Origin: Vanessa cardui
Lineage: Eukaryota > Arthropoda > Insecta > Lepidoptera > Nymphalidae
Assembly (NCBI RefSeq): GCF_905220365.1
Contig: NC_061140.1
Location: 10,356,501 to 10,420,500 of the forward strand
Direction of reading: 5' to 3'
Length of the DNA: 64,000 nucleotides
Part shown: positions 11,472 through 21,738 of the stretch, piece by piece
Numbering within the stretch: position 1 is the stretch's first letter
Layout of the letters: every line of letters starts with the position of its first letter
Program-made: the position numbers and the translations under genes
The notes under the pieces: generated by a model
The model's database searches: none
Told to the model about the DNA's origin: nothing
Seen by the model: the letters and a program-made list of their open reading frames with translations, nothing else

Positions 11472-11732
11472 CCGTAGATCTTAACCGATAATTGCGGGTT
11501 CAAACCCGAGCAAGCACAACTAAGTTTTCATGTACCTGATTTATTTTTATTATTTATCTCGAGCTCGGCGGTGAAGGAAAACATCGTGAAGAAACTTGCA
11601 TGTGTCTAATTTCAATGAAATTCTGCCATATGTAAATCCAAACCGCATTGGTACAGCATGTAATATGCTCCAAAACTTCATCTAAAAGAGAAAGAGGACT
11701 TTAGTCCAGCAGTTGGAAATTGTTGTTGTTTG
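11472..11732 (+). mobile_element. SINE-A, lacking the A box
   Basis: Starts inside the tRNA-like head (GATCTTAACCGATAATTGC), keeps B box GGTTCAAACCC, and runs to CCAGCAGTTGGAAATTG and a short GTT tail. Scattered substitutions mark an old copy. Confidence 0.8.
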
Positions 11733-12076
11733 TTAAAATTATCAAAGAATACAAGTTATTTTGCCCCACAAATTAGAAGTGGCCAACTAGTTTATAAAGG
11801 CAAAAGTAACACTGACAAATAATACCGACTTAATGAATATATTTATTCATTAAATTAACTCGTTTTCAATTAACGCCAATTTGAAGAAGACTGTTGAATT
11901 ACTCGAAATGGTCATGTTTTTATTAAAGGTCATAAATTCGATAGAAATTAATCAATGTAAAATGGAATTACAGTCTCTATGCGTTCCAAATCTTAATTCG
12001 CGACAATATTTTTAAATTATTATTTGTTGTATATTTCGCCTATTTTAAAGGTCTTCTGAACAAATTGTGTAACCTG
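11733..12076. other. unassigned AT-rich DNA
   Basis: Nothing recognised. Confidence 0.4.
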
Positions 12077-12302
12077 ATATGGCGGAAGGCAAATGGTCCA
12101 CCTTATTTTAAGTGGCTACCACTACCCATAGATAATGGCGCTGGAAGAAATATTAACCATTTTTCGCATTGCCAACTGCGCGCTACAATGCGCCACTAAC
12201 TTTGGAAACTAAGATATTATGTCATTTGTGCCTATTCCACTGGCCTACTCACCCTTCAAACCCGAACACAACAATATTGCTCTTTAGAATATCAGATGAA
12301 AT
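12077..12302 (+). repeat. REP-B copy, diverged
   Basis: Follows the REP-B order: GGCGGAAGGCAAATGG, ACCCATAGATAATGGCGCTG, AAATATTAACCA, GCGCCACTAACTTTGGAAAC, CTCACCCTTCAAACCCGAAC, ACAACAATATTG. The last 30 bp (ACAAAGCCCTACCACC) is missing. Confidence 0.8.
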
Positions 12303-12369
12303 TTAAAAACCTGTAACTTTGAATGTTCTCCATATTAGTTGTTAATTTTAAGTGCTTAGAACAATTCAA

Positions 12370-12490
12370 CGGGGAAATGCTGCTAGCATTTTTGCCACTA
12401 CCTATTTTTAATTAATATTTGTATATACTTAAGCTTTCAATGTTATTAATTCTTATGTTAATAAAAATTAAACACATAAGTAGTCCTCAG
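12370..12490 (+). repeat. REP-D copy
   Basis: Begins with TTCAACGGGGAAATGCTGCT then AGCATTTTTGCCACTA, which is present in reverse at 20150-20200 and 52375-52412. It continues with a TTAAGC..ATTCTTATGTTAATAAA tail shared with 10640-10690. Family identity unknown; it may be a LINE or Helitron 3' end. Confidence 0.6.
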
Positions 12491-12869
12491 TAATAAGTTG
12501 ATGGTGTAACTATTTGAATAAATAAATAAAAAAATCTAAGCTTAAACAATCTATTTTTAACCATTAATCATTTTAGCATTCAATATTCAGAATGAGACGG
12601 AGCAACAGAAAGAGATAGATATACTAAATTACATTTTACTCTTACATAGTTTTAAATAACCCTCGCAGTTTTGGCCCAGGGGGATTGTTTGTCCTACAAT
12701 ACGTCATGCGAAAGAAAACGTGGGCCGCCATTAATGTGATTTGATTTCAGCGTTCTCGTGTGAGCGTATTTGTTTTTAGAATACATAAAGTTTTATAAAT
12801 ACCAACGGTTACATTTGAAGGTACAATTACGAGAACTAACAATATACTTACATACATACATGTTATTTT
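12491..12869. other. unassigned, partly GC-richer DNA
   Basis: 12660-12760 is less AT-rich than its surroundings and belongs to no repeat family seen here. It may be single-copy sequence. Confidence 0.35.
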
Positions 12870-13058
12870 CATTTGACGATCTCCATGGTCGAGTAGTGTG
12901 TACACTGGTTGTCATGGGTACGCCACTCGGAGTTCGATTCCCAGCCGAGTCGATGTAGAAAAAGTTCATTTGTTTTCTATGTATGTGGTCTGGGTGTTTG
13001 TGTTACCGTCGTTACTTCTGATTTTTCATAACACAAGTGCTTTAGGTATTTATTTTTA
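12870..13058 (+). mobile_element. SINE-C, 3'-truncated
   Basis: Head ATGGTCGAGTAGTGTGTACA, B box GTTCGATTCCCAGCC, junction GAGTCGATGTAGAAA, body GTTACCGTCGTTACTTCTGA, and CACAAGTGCTTTAGGTA where similarity ends. A few bases of the head (the CCGGG before the B box) are deleted. Confidence 0.85.
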
Positions 13059-13805
13059 CGATACAAAAGGTTGTAGAGCCCGTTAATGCCCCACTACTGG
13101 GAATAAACGTTAAGAGTTTTGGGGTTATTTCATAAAATAACTTCAGTGTAATTTTGAGATTTGAACAAATTGCTGAAAATCGGAGTATTTTACCCATTCA
13201 TTGTATACATAATATATTACTACAAGTATTTGAAACAAGATATTTACCATGCTGTTTATCTTTATTTGATAGAGTTCCATATTTCGACATTATTTACGAA
13301 TGTCAAGACATTATAACATTTCCAGTTAAATATCCAGTTTTAAATACTCGTAGTAATAAAAATAACCATGTTCATTTAAAATCTTATACATAATATATGT
13401 TTTAGAGATTTTCTATCTATAAAGCTGGAGATCCAGTACGTTTGAAAGCGTTAATTTTATGAACTACTTCAAGTACTATTTAAAAAGTGTTTTTGTTTTA
13501 GATTGCCTTTTTATCAAAGAAGTTTATAGTTGTGATAACTTTAAACGACGACCCTAATGAGAGCTATGATCATAAACGTCCACTAATCTGGTATAGACGA
13601 GCGTCCTAAATGATGCTTCGGACGCTTTCTATTGAGACAGTTTATTTATAGAGACTGTTTTAAGGGTTCCGTACTGTATTTTTTTATATATATTTAATGG
13701 TCACTGAACGAGCAGGGGCCTTATCTGATGTAAAATGATTTTCACTGATTGATGATTCCACTTTTCTTGAGGGTTCCCATGTCGTATACATTCTTTTTTT
13801 AATTG
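13059..13805. other. unassigned AT-rich DNA
   Basis: No gene seen. The 79-codon frame at 13154-13393 resembles nothing known to me. 13666-13680 (AGGGTTCCGTACTGT) resembles a short motif common in lepidopteran repeats. Confidence 0.35.
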
Positions 13806-14143
13806 TCCAACTGAGTCATTTCCGTCCACTGCTGGACATAGACCTCTACAATTGCACGCCACTGAGATCATTCTTGGGCTACTCGCATCCAGCTCCTGCC
13901 AGCCGTCTTGCGTAAGTCATCACTCCACCGTGCATGAGGACGTCCTACACTACGTTTGCCGAGACACGGTCTCCACTCTAGAACACGTTTTCCCCAACGG
14001 TTATCGGTTCTGCGACAAATATGGCCAGCCCACTGCCACTTTAGCTTACTAATCCGGTGGGGTATGTCGATGACTTTGGTTCTCTGGCGGATCGCCTCAT
14101 TTCTACCGCAATCCCACAGAGAAACGTCGAGCATAGCCCTTTT
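13806..14143 (-). pseudogene. RTE-like LINE, C-terminal reverse-transcriptase ORF remnant
   Basis: The minus frame encodes the region downstream of the reverse transcriptase in RTE-type non-LTR elements. Motifs in order are RQRTKVIDI, LKWQWAGHICRR, WGKRVLEWRP, SVGRPHARWSDDL and WMRVAQE. A stop (TGA, complement at 13868-13870) then breaks the frame. Beyond it the same frame continues SQWRAIVEVYVQQWTE, the usual end of such proteins, so the family arginine codon CGA probably became TGA. The 5' end is truncated near 14143, leaving about 110 codons. The element is dead. Its 3' end holds GTCCAGCAGTGGAC, shared with the SINE-A 3' end. Confidence 0.82.
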
Positions 14144-14705
14144 TATATTAAAGGTTCGAAATATAAGATTTGCGGTTCCTTGGAGAGGTGAAAATCGAAC
14201 CACAAAGTCTACACAACCAAAACATATGACATTAACATCTGCAAAGGGAATCAAAACCTATATGGTATACCCTTTGACGGGAAACATGACAAGTAGCACT
14301 ATCTTAAAGAACAAGATCGTGTTACATCAGTGTTTTTTTGTCTATGTAGTAGTACGGAATCCTCAGCGTTCCCAAATTGCACTTGCTCGTCTTTTTCAGA
14401 ATTCTATGTAACAGAATCTATGTACTCCAATTCGACCTTGAAAATTTAGTTCACTTACATTTAGATTTTCTTGAATAAAACTAAATGAGTTACATTTAAG
14501 TACCGTCTGCTTAGCTTTTAATAAGATTAGCGCGAAGCCTTTAATCTGAGTCAGTGAAAGAGCAACTTAAATTAAAAGTGGTTTTAAATAGTTACTCAAG
14601 AGCTAAATTTAGTGTAACTAACGTCACAGATAACTAAAATATGTACATTAATTTATTATGTATTACTATTATACGATTCTATGAGTATACGTAGTACGAC
14701 TCTAT
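14144..14705. other. unassigned AT-rich DNA
   Basis: No gene; frames here are antisense shadows of the RTE remnant or AT-rich noise. Confidence 0.35.
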
Positions 14706-14900
14706 GAGTCGAGATGGCCCAGTGGTTAGAAGGCGTACATCTTAACCGATGATTGCGGGTTCAAACCCAGGCAAGCACCGCTGATTCATGTGCTTAATTT
14801 GTCTTTATAATTCATCTCGTGCTCAGCGGTAAAGGAAAACATCGTGAGGAAACCTGCATGTGACAAATTTCATAGAAATTCTGCCACATGTGTATTCCAC
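14706..14900 (+). mobile_element. SINE-A, 3'-truncated
   Basis: Intact A box TGGCCCAGTGG and B box GGTTCAAACCC, then consensus body up to GCCACATGTGTATTCCAC, where similarity stops abruptly. It follows the (GTT)n subfamily in the body (GACAAATTTCATAGAAATTC). Confidence 0.88.
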
Positions 14901-15490
14901 GAGATACTACTTTAATATGAATAACGACGGACACTGATTACCCAACTTTCAGTTATATATACCAAATGTTATCCAATTCATCAGGAATACAACTGACACT
15001 CGCAAATTTGTTACCACCGTCACAACCCAAGCTGAATGCTCCTTGCTTTTCCAACATTTGAAAGATGATGTCACCTGACCACATCACTCACCTTTCGTTC
15101 TACAATATAACCTTACGCCTTACGCCAATACGAAATCTCCTTTAGGCAACCTTAAAGATAATGAATGAAGAATCGATCTAGTACAAAAATAAAGTACAAT
15201 ATATGGTATATATAAATTTATATATCTAGCAAGTCAAATCCATCATGAACCAATTTTCGAGTGAGCAAATAGGTTTTGTTTAATATGTATTACAGAAACA
15301 TATAAAAACTGTACATGATCAGATATCAATTCGTATTTTGATCTGCGATATCTATTTATTAAGTTCAATCAGTGGACATCGTTGGAGATATAAAACTGTT
15401 GATGCGAAGACTTGGTTACAACTCATGAGATGTAAGCGGCTTAGAATACTATCATTTTTATTGTGACGTAAAGGAATACCTTCAAAGGTT
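14901..15490. other. unassigned AT-rich DNA
   Basis: Nothing recognised. Confidence 0.4.
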
Positions 15491-15725
15491 TGACAACCTC
15501 CGTGATCGAGTGGTGTGTACACCGGTTTTCATGGGTACGCCACTCCGATGCCCTGGGTTCCCGGCTGAGTCGATGTGGATTATCATTAGTTTTCTATGTT
15601 GTCTGGGGTCTGAGTGTTTGTGGTACCGTCGTTACTTCTGATTTTCCAAAACACAAGTGCTTTAGCTAATTACAATGGGATCAGAGTAATGTATGTGATG
15701 TTTTCTCATATGTATATTTATTTAT
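15491..15725 (+). mobile_element. SINE-C, full length
   Basis: Complete from ACCTCCGTGATCGAGTGG to GTAATGTATGTGATG and a TATTTATTTATT tail. The B box has lost bases (GGGTTCCCGGC), so promoter activity is doubtful. The remaining body matches the 40.9-kb copy closely. Confidence 0.88.
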
Positions 15726-15737
15726 TTAAAAAATAAT

Positions 15738-15827
15738 ATAGTTTGGAGTATATTCCAAACCCTCCCCTCAAAGGGACAGGAGGCCTTAGCCCAGCAGCGG
15801 GAAAATTTACAGTCTGTTGTTGCTGTA
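15738..15827 (+). mobile_element. SINE-A, 3' end only
   Basis: Only the last 90 bp or so is present: GAGTATATTCCAAACCCTCC, GGAGGCCTTAGCCCAGCAGC, ACAGTCTGTTGTTGCTG. This is a typical 5'-truncated retroposition product. It lies 12 bp downstream of a SINE-C. Confidence 0.8.
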
Positions 15828-16420
15828 GACAAAAGATACAGCTTAAATCTTAATACAAACGTAACATTTATAAACCTCTCAAAATAAAACTAAAGTTACA
15901 ATAAAAATAATGGTAATCATACTCACTACCAAGGAATACCAAAATATGTGGGAATCATATTAACTAAAATCCTTGTGATCATTTGCAAGAATTGTTTAGG
16001 TATATGCGTTCTCACTAAAGAGGCACTTTCACCGTGCACCACTCATAAGGCGAAACATACATACATTAGTTACAACGGTTTGGTGAGAGTTTTAAAGTGC
16101 TGTGACGACTGACCTTGAAGCGGATTAGAAGGCTAACGGGATCGTTTCATTCCGTGTGGGGAACACGTCAGGGAACAGTTAGGCTCTCATCGGGGGGAAA
16201 CAGAGTGATCTGGCCCGTGCAATAATTTCTCCACTACAGTGGAAAAGGGTATCCCAGCTACCATTCTCTACAAAACCGTCTGAAAACTTGAAAACACGCT
16301 GTATAGCTTTCTAAATGGATTTTGAAAGCTTCGTATTGAAGCTATGTACAAAAACATAAACAATATATCGCGTAGACTATTCTGTTATCATATATTTTAT
16401 ATCGATTGTTTTTAATATAT
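15828..16420. other. unassigned, GC-richer block at 16030-16300
   Basis: Between 16030 and 16300 the sequence is less AT-rich than its surroundings and matches no repeat in this window. No open frame of note. Candidate single-copy or regulatory DNA. Confidence 0.35.
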
Positions 16421-16424
16421 ACAT

Positions 16425-16665
16425 ATAACAAAATTTGAGTGTATGTTTGTAATATTAAAACAACCACTTTTTACTAATGTAACTAATTTCTACGTTTTCT
16501 GTCTGTTTGACTGTCAGCTTGTTTCGTCTAATATCTGGAACGACTGGACCGACTTTTGAGGGTCCGATTTTGTTTAATTCAAACGCGCACAGAGCCGACG
16601 GTAAAGCTAGTACATTAAATATCACCCTTAAAAACGAAATGGATGTAAACTTGTACCACAAAATC
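16425..16665 (+). repeat. REP-H copy
   Basis: Begins TTTGAGTGTATGTTTGTAAT then ATTAAAACAACCACTTTTTA, followed by CTGTCTGTTTGACTGTC, TCTAATATCTGGAACGACTG and a GCGC...GCCGACGGTAAAGCTAGTAC end. The same order is seen at 52745-53045. Confidence 0.65.
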
Positions 16666-16753
16666 TTTTCCCTTCAATATTTCTTCATAAAATATGAAGG
16701 ACCCTATCTTTCTCGCTCGGAGTAATCTTGGCTGGCAATCATATGGGAAATAA

Positions 16754-16784
16754 AGGGTGTATTAAGGGTGTATTAAGGGTGTAA
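16754..16784 (+). repeat. short tandem repeat, period 11
   Basis: AGGGTGTATTA occurs in nearly three successive copies (16754-16764, 16765-16775, then AGGGTGT). Confidence 0.85.
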
Positions 16785-17557
16785 ATTTAAATATCCCTTG
16801 CGAAATGTACGAAGCATTGAAATCTCTACTAATATTTTAAATAAGTGAGTTTGAGTATGTTTTTTTTTATACGCTTTCCTACTCATCCGTTGGTGATGAA
16901 ATTTAGCATACTTATAAACTTATTTGTTCACACTGGGTGAAACTGCAGTTCAAATTTTAATCATTTATTAGTTGTTAATTATAGCTTTTTCGTATTTAAA
17001 AGTAATAATAAACTACTCGACCAAACTTCATGCAAATGATTATATCTTACACACATTTTACAAGATTCGGGTACAACTAATAAATAAATTTAACACCATT
17101 GAACAACTCTGTATGAGATAAATGAAATTAACTTTGAATGAAAAATCTAAAAGAACTACACTACGCTAATAAGTTCCAAAACCTCTCTAATCCTAGAAAT
17201 GAAGACGACATCTTATCCCAACAGCCATATCCCATGTCTAACTAAATGATAACTTCTATTTCAAAATTTTTAATCATCTGTATTTTTACTTGATTTGACA
17301 TATTAACCCAATATCAGTGTCCGGAAAGAGTGTTTGTGAGCGTACTGTAAATTCATAAATAAATAGTAAAATTCATATTCAGTGCCGACTCAAGTATGCT
17401 ATTAAGGTAGCTTTTATATTTTTTCAGTTTGTTACGAGATTTCTTTAAGCAAACGTGCTTAGAAATGTAATTTAAAAAAATAATTTATTCATTTAATTAC
17501 AGTAAGTTTGTTGCTTGTCCCTAATTGAAATTTCAACTCTTGTCATAGAATCGTATA
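16785..17557. other. unassigned AT-rich DNA
   Basis: No gene or family repeat. A motif near 16870-16960 (CTACTCATCCGTTGGTGATG) may be a worn repeat end. Confidence 0.35.
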
Positions 17558-17972
17558 CAACAACAACAACAACAGCCTGTAAATTCCCACTGCTGGGATA
17601 AAGGCCTCCTCTCCCTTTGAGGAGAAGGTTTGGAACATATTCCACCACGCTGTTCCAATTCGGGTTGGTGCGATGCACATGTGACAGAATTTCTATGAAA
17701 TTAGACACATGCAGGTTTCCTCACGATGTTTTCTTTTACACGTGGTCACGGGTAGACTACCCGTGACCACGAACGCTGTAAAGTGCTCGAAACGTCGGGA
17801 TGTCCAAAATAATTAATATACGCGATTACAATCCGTTATAACTAGTTTTATTTAAATGTGTAATAATCGCGAAAATTTAAGACAACATTATATAGTGGTG
17901 CTTGCCTGGGTTTGAGCCCGAAATCATCGGTTAAGATGCACGCGTTCTAACCACTGGGACATCTCTGTTCTT
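17558..17972 (-). mobile_element. SINE-A with its middle replaced by a foreign module
   Basis: Minus-strand SINE-A with a (CAA)n start on plus. The consensus is followed from 17558 to about 17737 (ending ACGATGTTTTCTTTTA). It resumes about 17889 at TATAGTGGTGCTTGCCTGG and runs to the head at 17972. About 40 bp of SINE, from the CACCGCCGAGCACGAG block to the TTAAGCACAT block, is absent and replaced by 17738-17888. Confidence 0.85.
17738..17888. repeat. inserted module starting with a 31-nt perfect palindrome
   Basis: CGTGGTCACGGGTAG (17741-17755), one A, then its exact reverse complement (17757-17771). Downstream come GTGCTCGAAACGTCGGGATG and an AT-rich tail up to GACAACATTA. I recall this CGAAACGTCGG text from other lepidopteran repeats, possibly ends of Penelope-like elements, but cannot confirm that here. 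Confidence 0.7.
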
Positions 17973-18521
17973 TACTGTTATATGGAAACAACGATAAGTA
18001 CCTCAAACTCGCTAAACTCAAACAATATTTTGTTAAATATGCAAGGAAACACTAACAAAGAAGAACAATTCTGAAAAACGATTTGTCTCTTAAAATAAAT
18101 TCAAGAACAAAGTTGCGAAACGCATTAATATCTTGTATAAATTGTGATTCAATTTCACGTCGATTCATTTCCGATTAAGTTCTATCGATTTCTCGAACTT
18201 CATTAAAAACGACCATTTCGATCAATTACAGCGTCCTCCCCCAAATTGGCGTTTAATGTAAACGTGTTAATTTAATGAGGAAAATTTGGTGATACTTCAC
18301 AATTTTATTCGATAAATAAAAAAATTCTGAATCACGCTGATGTTTGGTTCACTCGAAAACATAAAGACTTTTCAAAAATAGATTTGGCATTCTTGGGACG
18401 GTTACTACATAGTGGGTAAGTGTCAACGGATACTATGAGAGAGGTTTTGTATGGGAGTTTACATCCGCACGTATGTAATCCGCTGTCACACAGTCCTGTG
18501 ATCCTGTTTTGATAAAGCGTA
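17973..18521. other. unassigned; possible single-copy block 18150-18270
   Basis: 18150-18270 is more mixed in composition and matches no repeat in this window. No gene recognised. Confidence 0.35.
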
Positions 18522-18532
18522 GACATCTCGAT

Positions 18533-18816
18533 AAGAGCCGAGACGACCCAGTTTGTTGGTCGGTTGGTTCAAACCCAGGCAAGCACAATTTTCATGTTCT
18601 TAATTTGTGTCTATAATAATTCATCTCGTGCTCGGCGGTGAATTGTGAGAAAACCTGTATGGGTCTAATTTCATAGAAATTCTGCCACATGAGTATTTCA
18701 CCAAACCGCATTGGAGCAACGTGGTAGAATATGTTCCAAGCCTTATACTGAAATTTTCCACTGCTGGCCTTAGCCCAGCAGTGGGAAATTTACGAGCTAT
18801 GGTTGTTGTAGTTGTT
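18533..18816 (+). mobile_element. SINE-A, diverged, with small deletions
   Basis: Part of the region between the A box (ACGACCCAGTT) and the B box (GGTTCAAACCC) is lost. The body and the TTAGCCCAGCAGTGGGAAAT end are clear. An 11-bp duplication GACATCTCGAT lies at 18522-18532 and 18817-18827. An extra CCACTGCTGG just before the 3' end makes a small inverted repeat with CCAGCAGTGG. Confidence 0.87.
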
Positions 18817-18827
18817 GACATCTCGAT

Positions 18828-19177
18828 GGTACTCCGAATGCTTGGTCAACTTTTTCCAAGTTGTTATTTAAAATCTCTCTTTTGAAAATTAGTTAGAAGA
18901 AGTGTTGTATACATAATAACTCAATTTATCTTTTATATCTCTTTACTAAAAAAAAAATTGTTCTATTCGTTGTTACATCATTCATTCGATTGTGAGGAAA
19001 CTTGGGTAAGTTTTTCTGCGTTCGCAAAAATCCCGGGCCGAAAATAATACAGGAAATATCGTATATTTGTTTTCAATATGAGCTTTAGCTTTTCGAACTG
19101 ATTTGGGAATCTTCAAGAAAAGGGCACACTCATAAAAGGTCGGCACCTGCAAGCCAAGATGTCCATGGGTACTTTTC
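18828..19177. other. unassigned AT-rich DNA
   Basis: Nothing recognised apart from AT tracts and a short frame antisense to REP-E. Confidence 0.4.
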
Positions 19178-19480
19178 TTCAGCTCAAAATCAAAATCAAA
19201 ATCAAAATAAACATTATTCAAGTAGGCTTTTATAAGCACTTAATCGTCATTTTACAATTTAGTGAAGCTACCACCGGTTCGGAAAGTAGATTTTACCGTG
19301 AAGAACCGGCAAGAAACTCAGTGGTTACTCATTTTTAACATTTAAAAAATACAACGTCTTGTTAATTAAATACAATTATTTAAACTAATGTATCCTGCTT
19401 GGAAGTCAACAGGTAATAACTCCACGCTTTTTTATCATCTATAGCTTAGACTCGTTTGCCGCCTGAGCTATAAAAAAAAA
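19178..19480 (+). repeat. REP-E copy
   Basis: Starts with CAAAATCAAAATCAAAAT, then TTCAAGTAGGCTTTTATAAG, GAAGCTACCACCGGTTCGG, AAGAACCGGCAAGAAACTCA and CTGCTTGGAAGTCAAC. This order is familiar to me from many lepidopteran genomes. A second, shorter copy is at 44437-44645. The autonomous partner is unknown. Confidence 0.75.
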
Positions 19481-20139
19481 CTTTTGATGTCGTTTTTTTA
19501 TATGTGCAAAGTCTGGCTGGGTAGCTAGCTTAATGTCACAGTTGCATGTGACGATCTTGTTGCGCTGAAAAGATGGAGAGGGTATCTCCCACTTCACTTC
19601 TTAGGGAAAACGCGTAATGCGTTTTTCCAGCGAGTAAAGGGTACCTAGCTAAATAGAGACTGAGATATATATAATACAAATAGAGGCAAATGACGAATAC
19701 AAATCATATTTCTCAAACAGTAACAGTTGTGATATAAGCAAATATTACAAAAAATAAGTACAAGGTCGTGTATTATTTCCGTCTTCACAGAGCGCTAATC
19801 GAGCGTACCGCAATTTTACACGCTGCCTCCTGCTTCCTTTGTGTGTTTATTTTCAACATTATTATACGCAAAACTATTTTATCTATGAATATAGGACACG
19901 TTTATGAATATTAACACTATCGCAGCAATGATGTTCCAAAACACGTGAAAATGTGATGAATACATTTTTTTTTCACTAGTTTTCACCGGGTTTCGCTCGC
20001 GTTTTAGGAATTGTATTAGGAAATAATCAATCAACAAAGTAATATATTTGATAAGATTTTATTCAAGGATTTATTACCATAAGAATTAATAACATTAAAT
20101 GTTTAAATATATACAAATTTGAACTAAAACTAGTTGCTG
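19481..20139. other. unassigned DNA, possible REP-E continuation
   Basis: 19490-19640 is GC-richer and may be a further part of the same element as REP-E; it contains a near-hairpin GGGAAAACGCGTAATGCG plus TTTTTCC at 19602-19626. The rest is AT-rich. Confidence 0.35.
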
Positions 20140-20205
20140 TATAAATCTTGACGGTGTGGAATAGTGGCAAGAATGCTAGCAGCATTTTCACCGTTGAAAT
20201 AAAAT
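20140..20205 (-). repeat. REP-D fragment
   Basis: GTGGCAAGAATGCTAGCAGC then ATTTTCACCGTTGAA is the reverse of the REP-D head at 12370-12405, and similar to 52375-52412. Confidence 0.6.
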
Positions 20206-21090
20206 AAATAATTAACAATTTATATTAAAATTATCGTCTGTGTTATTCTGATCTATAAGCTATATAATTGAAAAGTTTCATTAAAATCCAGCAAGTGGTT
20301 CCATACATAGATATATAAAAATATATAGTAGTAGTCTTTTCGGTTCGGATAATTTTAATAAAATTAGGTAACAAAATCCAGAAATTTCTAGAACAAATTT
20401 AAATAAAAAAAGGTAAGTATGATAAGCTTACAATAAGTGGATGAGTATGCAATACACGAACTACCCACATCTTTCGAGAAACTCGTATCTTTTTATAAAA
20501 TGAAACAGTACAACATCATAATACACATCGATAAAGTAGCTTTCCTTACACAAACAAACAAAACTGAGGAAAGTTTTAGTTACATCATGTATATGTATAT
20601 ATAGATATATGTGTTATTAACGGTCAGATAGGTCCAAAATCAAAAGGAAAACGCTACGAAAATATCGGTCATCCAAATAACGTTCGCCAAGCGAACTGTG
20701 TATTTTCTTATTTTTTTACAATATCATAAATTTCTTAGTCGACGGAAGTTTTCTTTCCGATCGCGAAGGCTATTTCGTATTTTCCTCTAACAAAAGCGAG
20801 AAAATTAAAGTGTCGGTTTGTTGGCGGAGTTTGATTGTCCGCTGTTATAAGATTAATGTTTAACGCTCCTTGAAATGTAATAAAAATGAGTTTGTATTAC
20901 AATTTCAAACTTGACTTTGAATATTGGAAATTATCATGTTGTCCTCGACGATTGTCATGAAAATATACCCAATATTTTGGGAATATTAGCCATTTGGACA
21001 AGACGTCTAATAGTACATAAGTTTATTTTTAGCATTTTTAATCCTTCACTGTTATAATTGGATACTAAGAGATTAGAAAGGATACAATAT
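20206..21090. other. unassigned; mixed-composition block 20640-20880
   Basis: No gene. 20640-20880 contains CGGTCATCCAAATAACGTTC and AAAGTGTCGGTTTGTTGGCG and matches no repeat here; candidate conserved non-coding DNA. Confidence 0.35.
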
Positions 21091-21091
21091 G

Positions 21092-21250
21092 TACAGTCTG
21101 TAAATTTTCCACTAAGGCCTCCTCTTCCCTTTTGAGGAGAAGTTTAGGAGCATATTCTCAGAATTTGCAGATTTTCATATTTGGCAGAATTTGAACACAC
21201 ATTTTTCGGAATTTCGTTAGAATTATTTTATAGCAAATGACGAGTAAATC
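21092..21250 (-). mobile_element. SINE-A, decayed 3' half
   Basis: ACAGTCTGTAAATTTTCCAC, AAGGCCTCCTCTTCCCTTTT and GAGCATATTC correspond to the SINE-A 3' end read backwards, with a deletion across the CCAGCAGTGG block. Confidence 0.65.
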
Positions 21251-21280
21251 TTAACAGAGAACTTACATTATCGTTTAATT

Positions 21281-21345
21281 GGCCCGATCCGGAGTTTGAA
21301 CCTGCGACCTTGAGCCACTACCCCTGAGAGCAACGAGGCCGTCAA
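21281..21345 (-). repeat. tRNA-like fragment of another SINE
   Basis: The minus strand carries a B-box match GGTTCAAACTCC preceded by a tRNA-like stretch GGCTCAAGGTCGCAGG. It differs from the SINE-A and SINE-C heads. Probably the head of a third tRNA-derived SINE; not a functional tRNA, as no acceptor stem closes. Confidence 0.4.
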
Positions 21346-21452
21346 TTAATATTAATATCTGTTACCCTTAGATGAGAATATCATCGAACAGTTCTGATTA
21401 GTTACATATAACTCGATAAGGGATTATGTCACGAAAATGGTTTAAATACATA

Positions 21453-21731
21453 AAGTAAAAGTAAAGTAACAGCCCTTAAATTTCCCACTGCTGGGCTAAG
21501 GCATCCTCTTCCATTAAGGAGAGTATTTGGAACATATTCCACCACTCTGTTAAAATGCGGGTTGGTGGAATGCACATGTGGCAGAATTTCAACGAAATTA
21601 GACATGTGCAGGTTTCCTCACGATGTTTTCCTTCACTACCGAGCACGAGATGAATTATAAGTACAAATTAAGCACATATATATATATAGTGGTGTCTGCC
21701 TGGGTTTCAAACCAGTGGGCCATCTCCACTC
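21453..21731 (-). mobile_element. SINE-A, head deleted between A and B boxes
   Basis: Full 3' end and body (ACAGCCCTTAAATTTCCCAC on plus). At the head, TGGGTTTCAAACCAGTGGGC shows the B-box region joined directly to the A-box region, losing about 35 bp of the tRNA-like part. A 7-bp ATACATA lies at 21446-21452 and 21732-21738. Confidence 0.85.
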
Positions 21732-21738
21732 ATACATA

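Noticed and set aside
19602..19626. Near-hairpin GGGAAAACGCGTAATGCG...TTTTTCC
   Set aside because: Arms are imperfect and short, and it is probably part of the REP-E-associated sequence; not informative alone.
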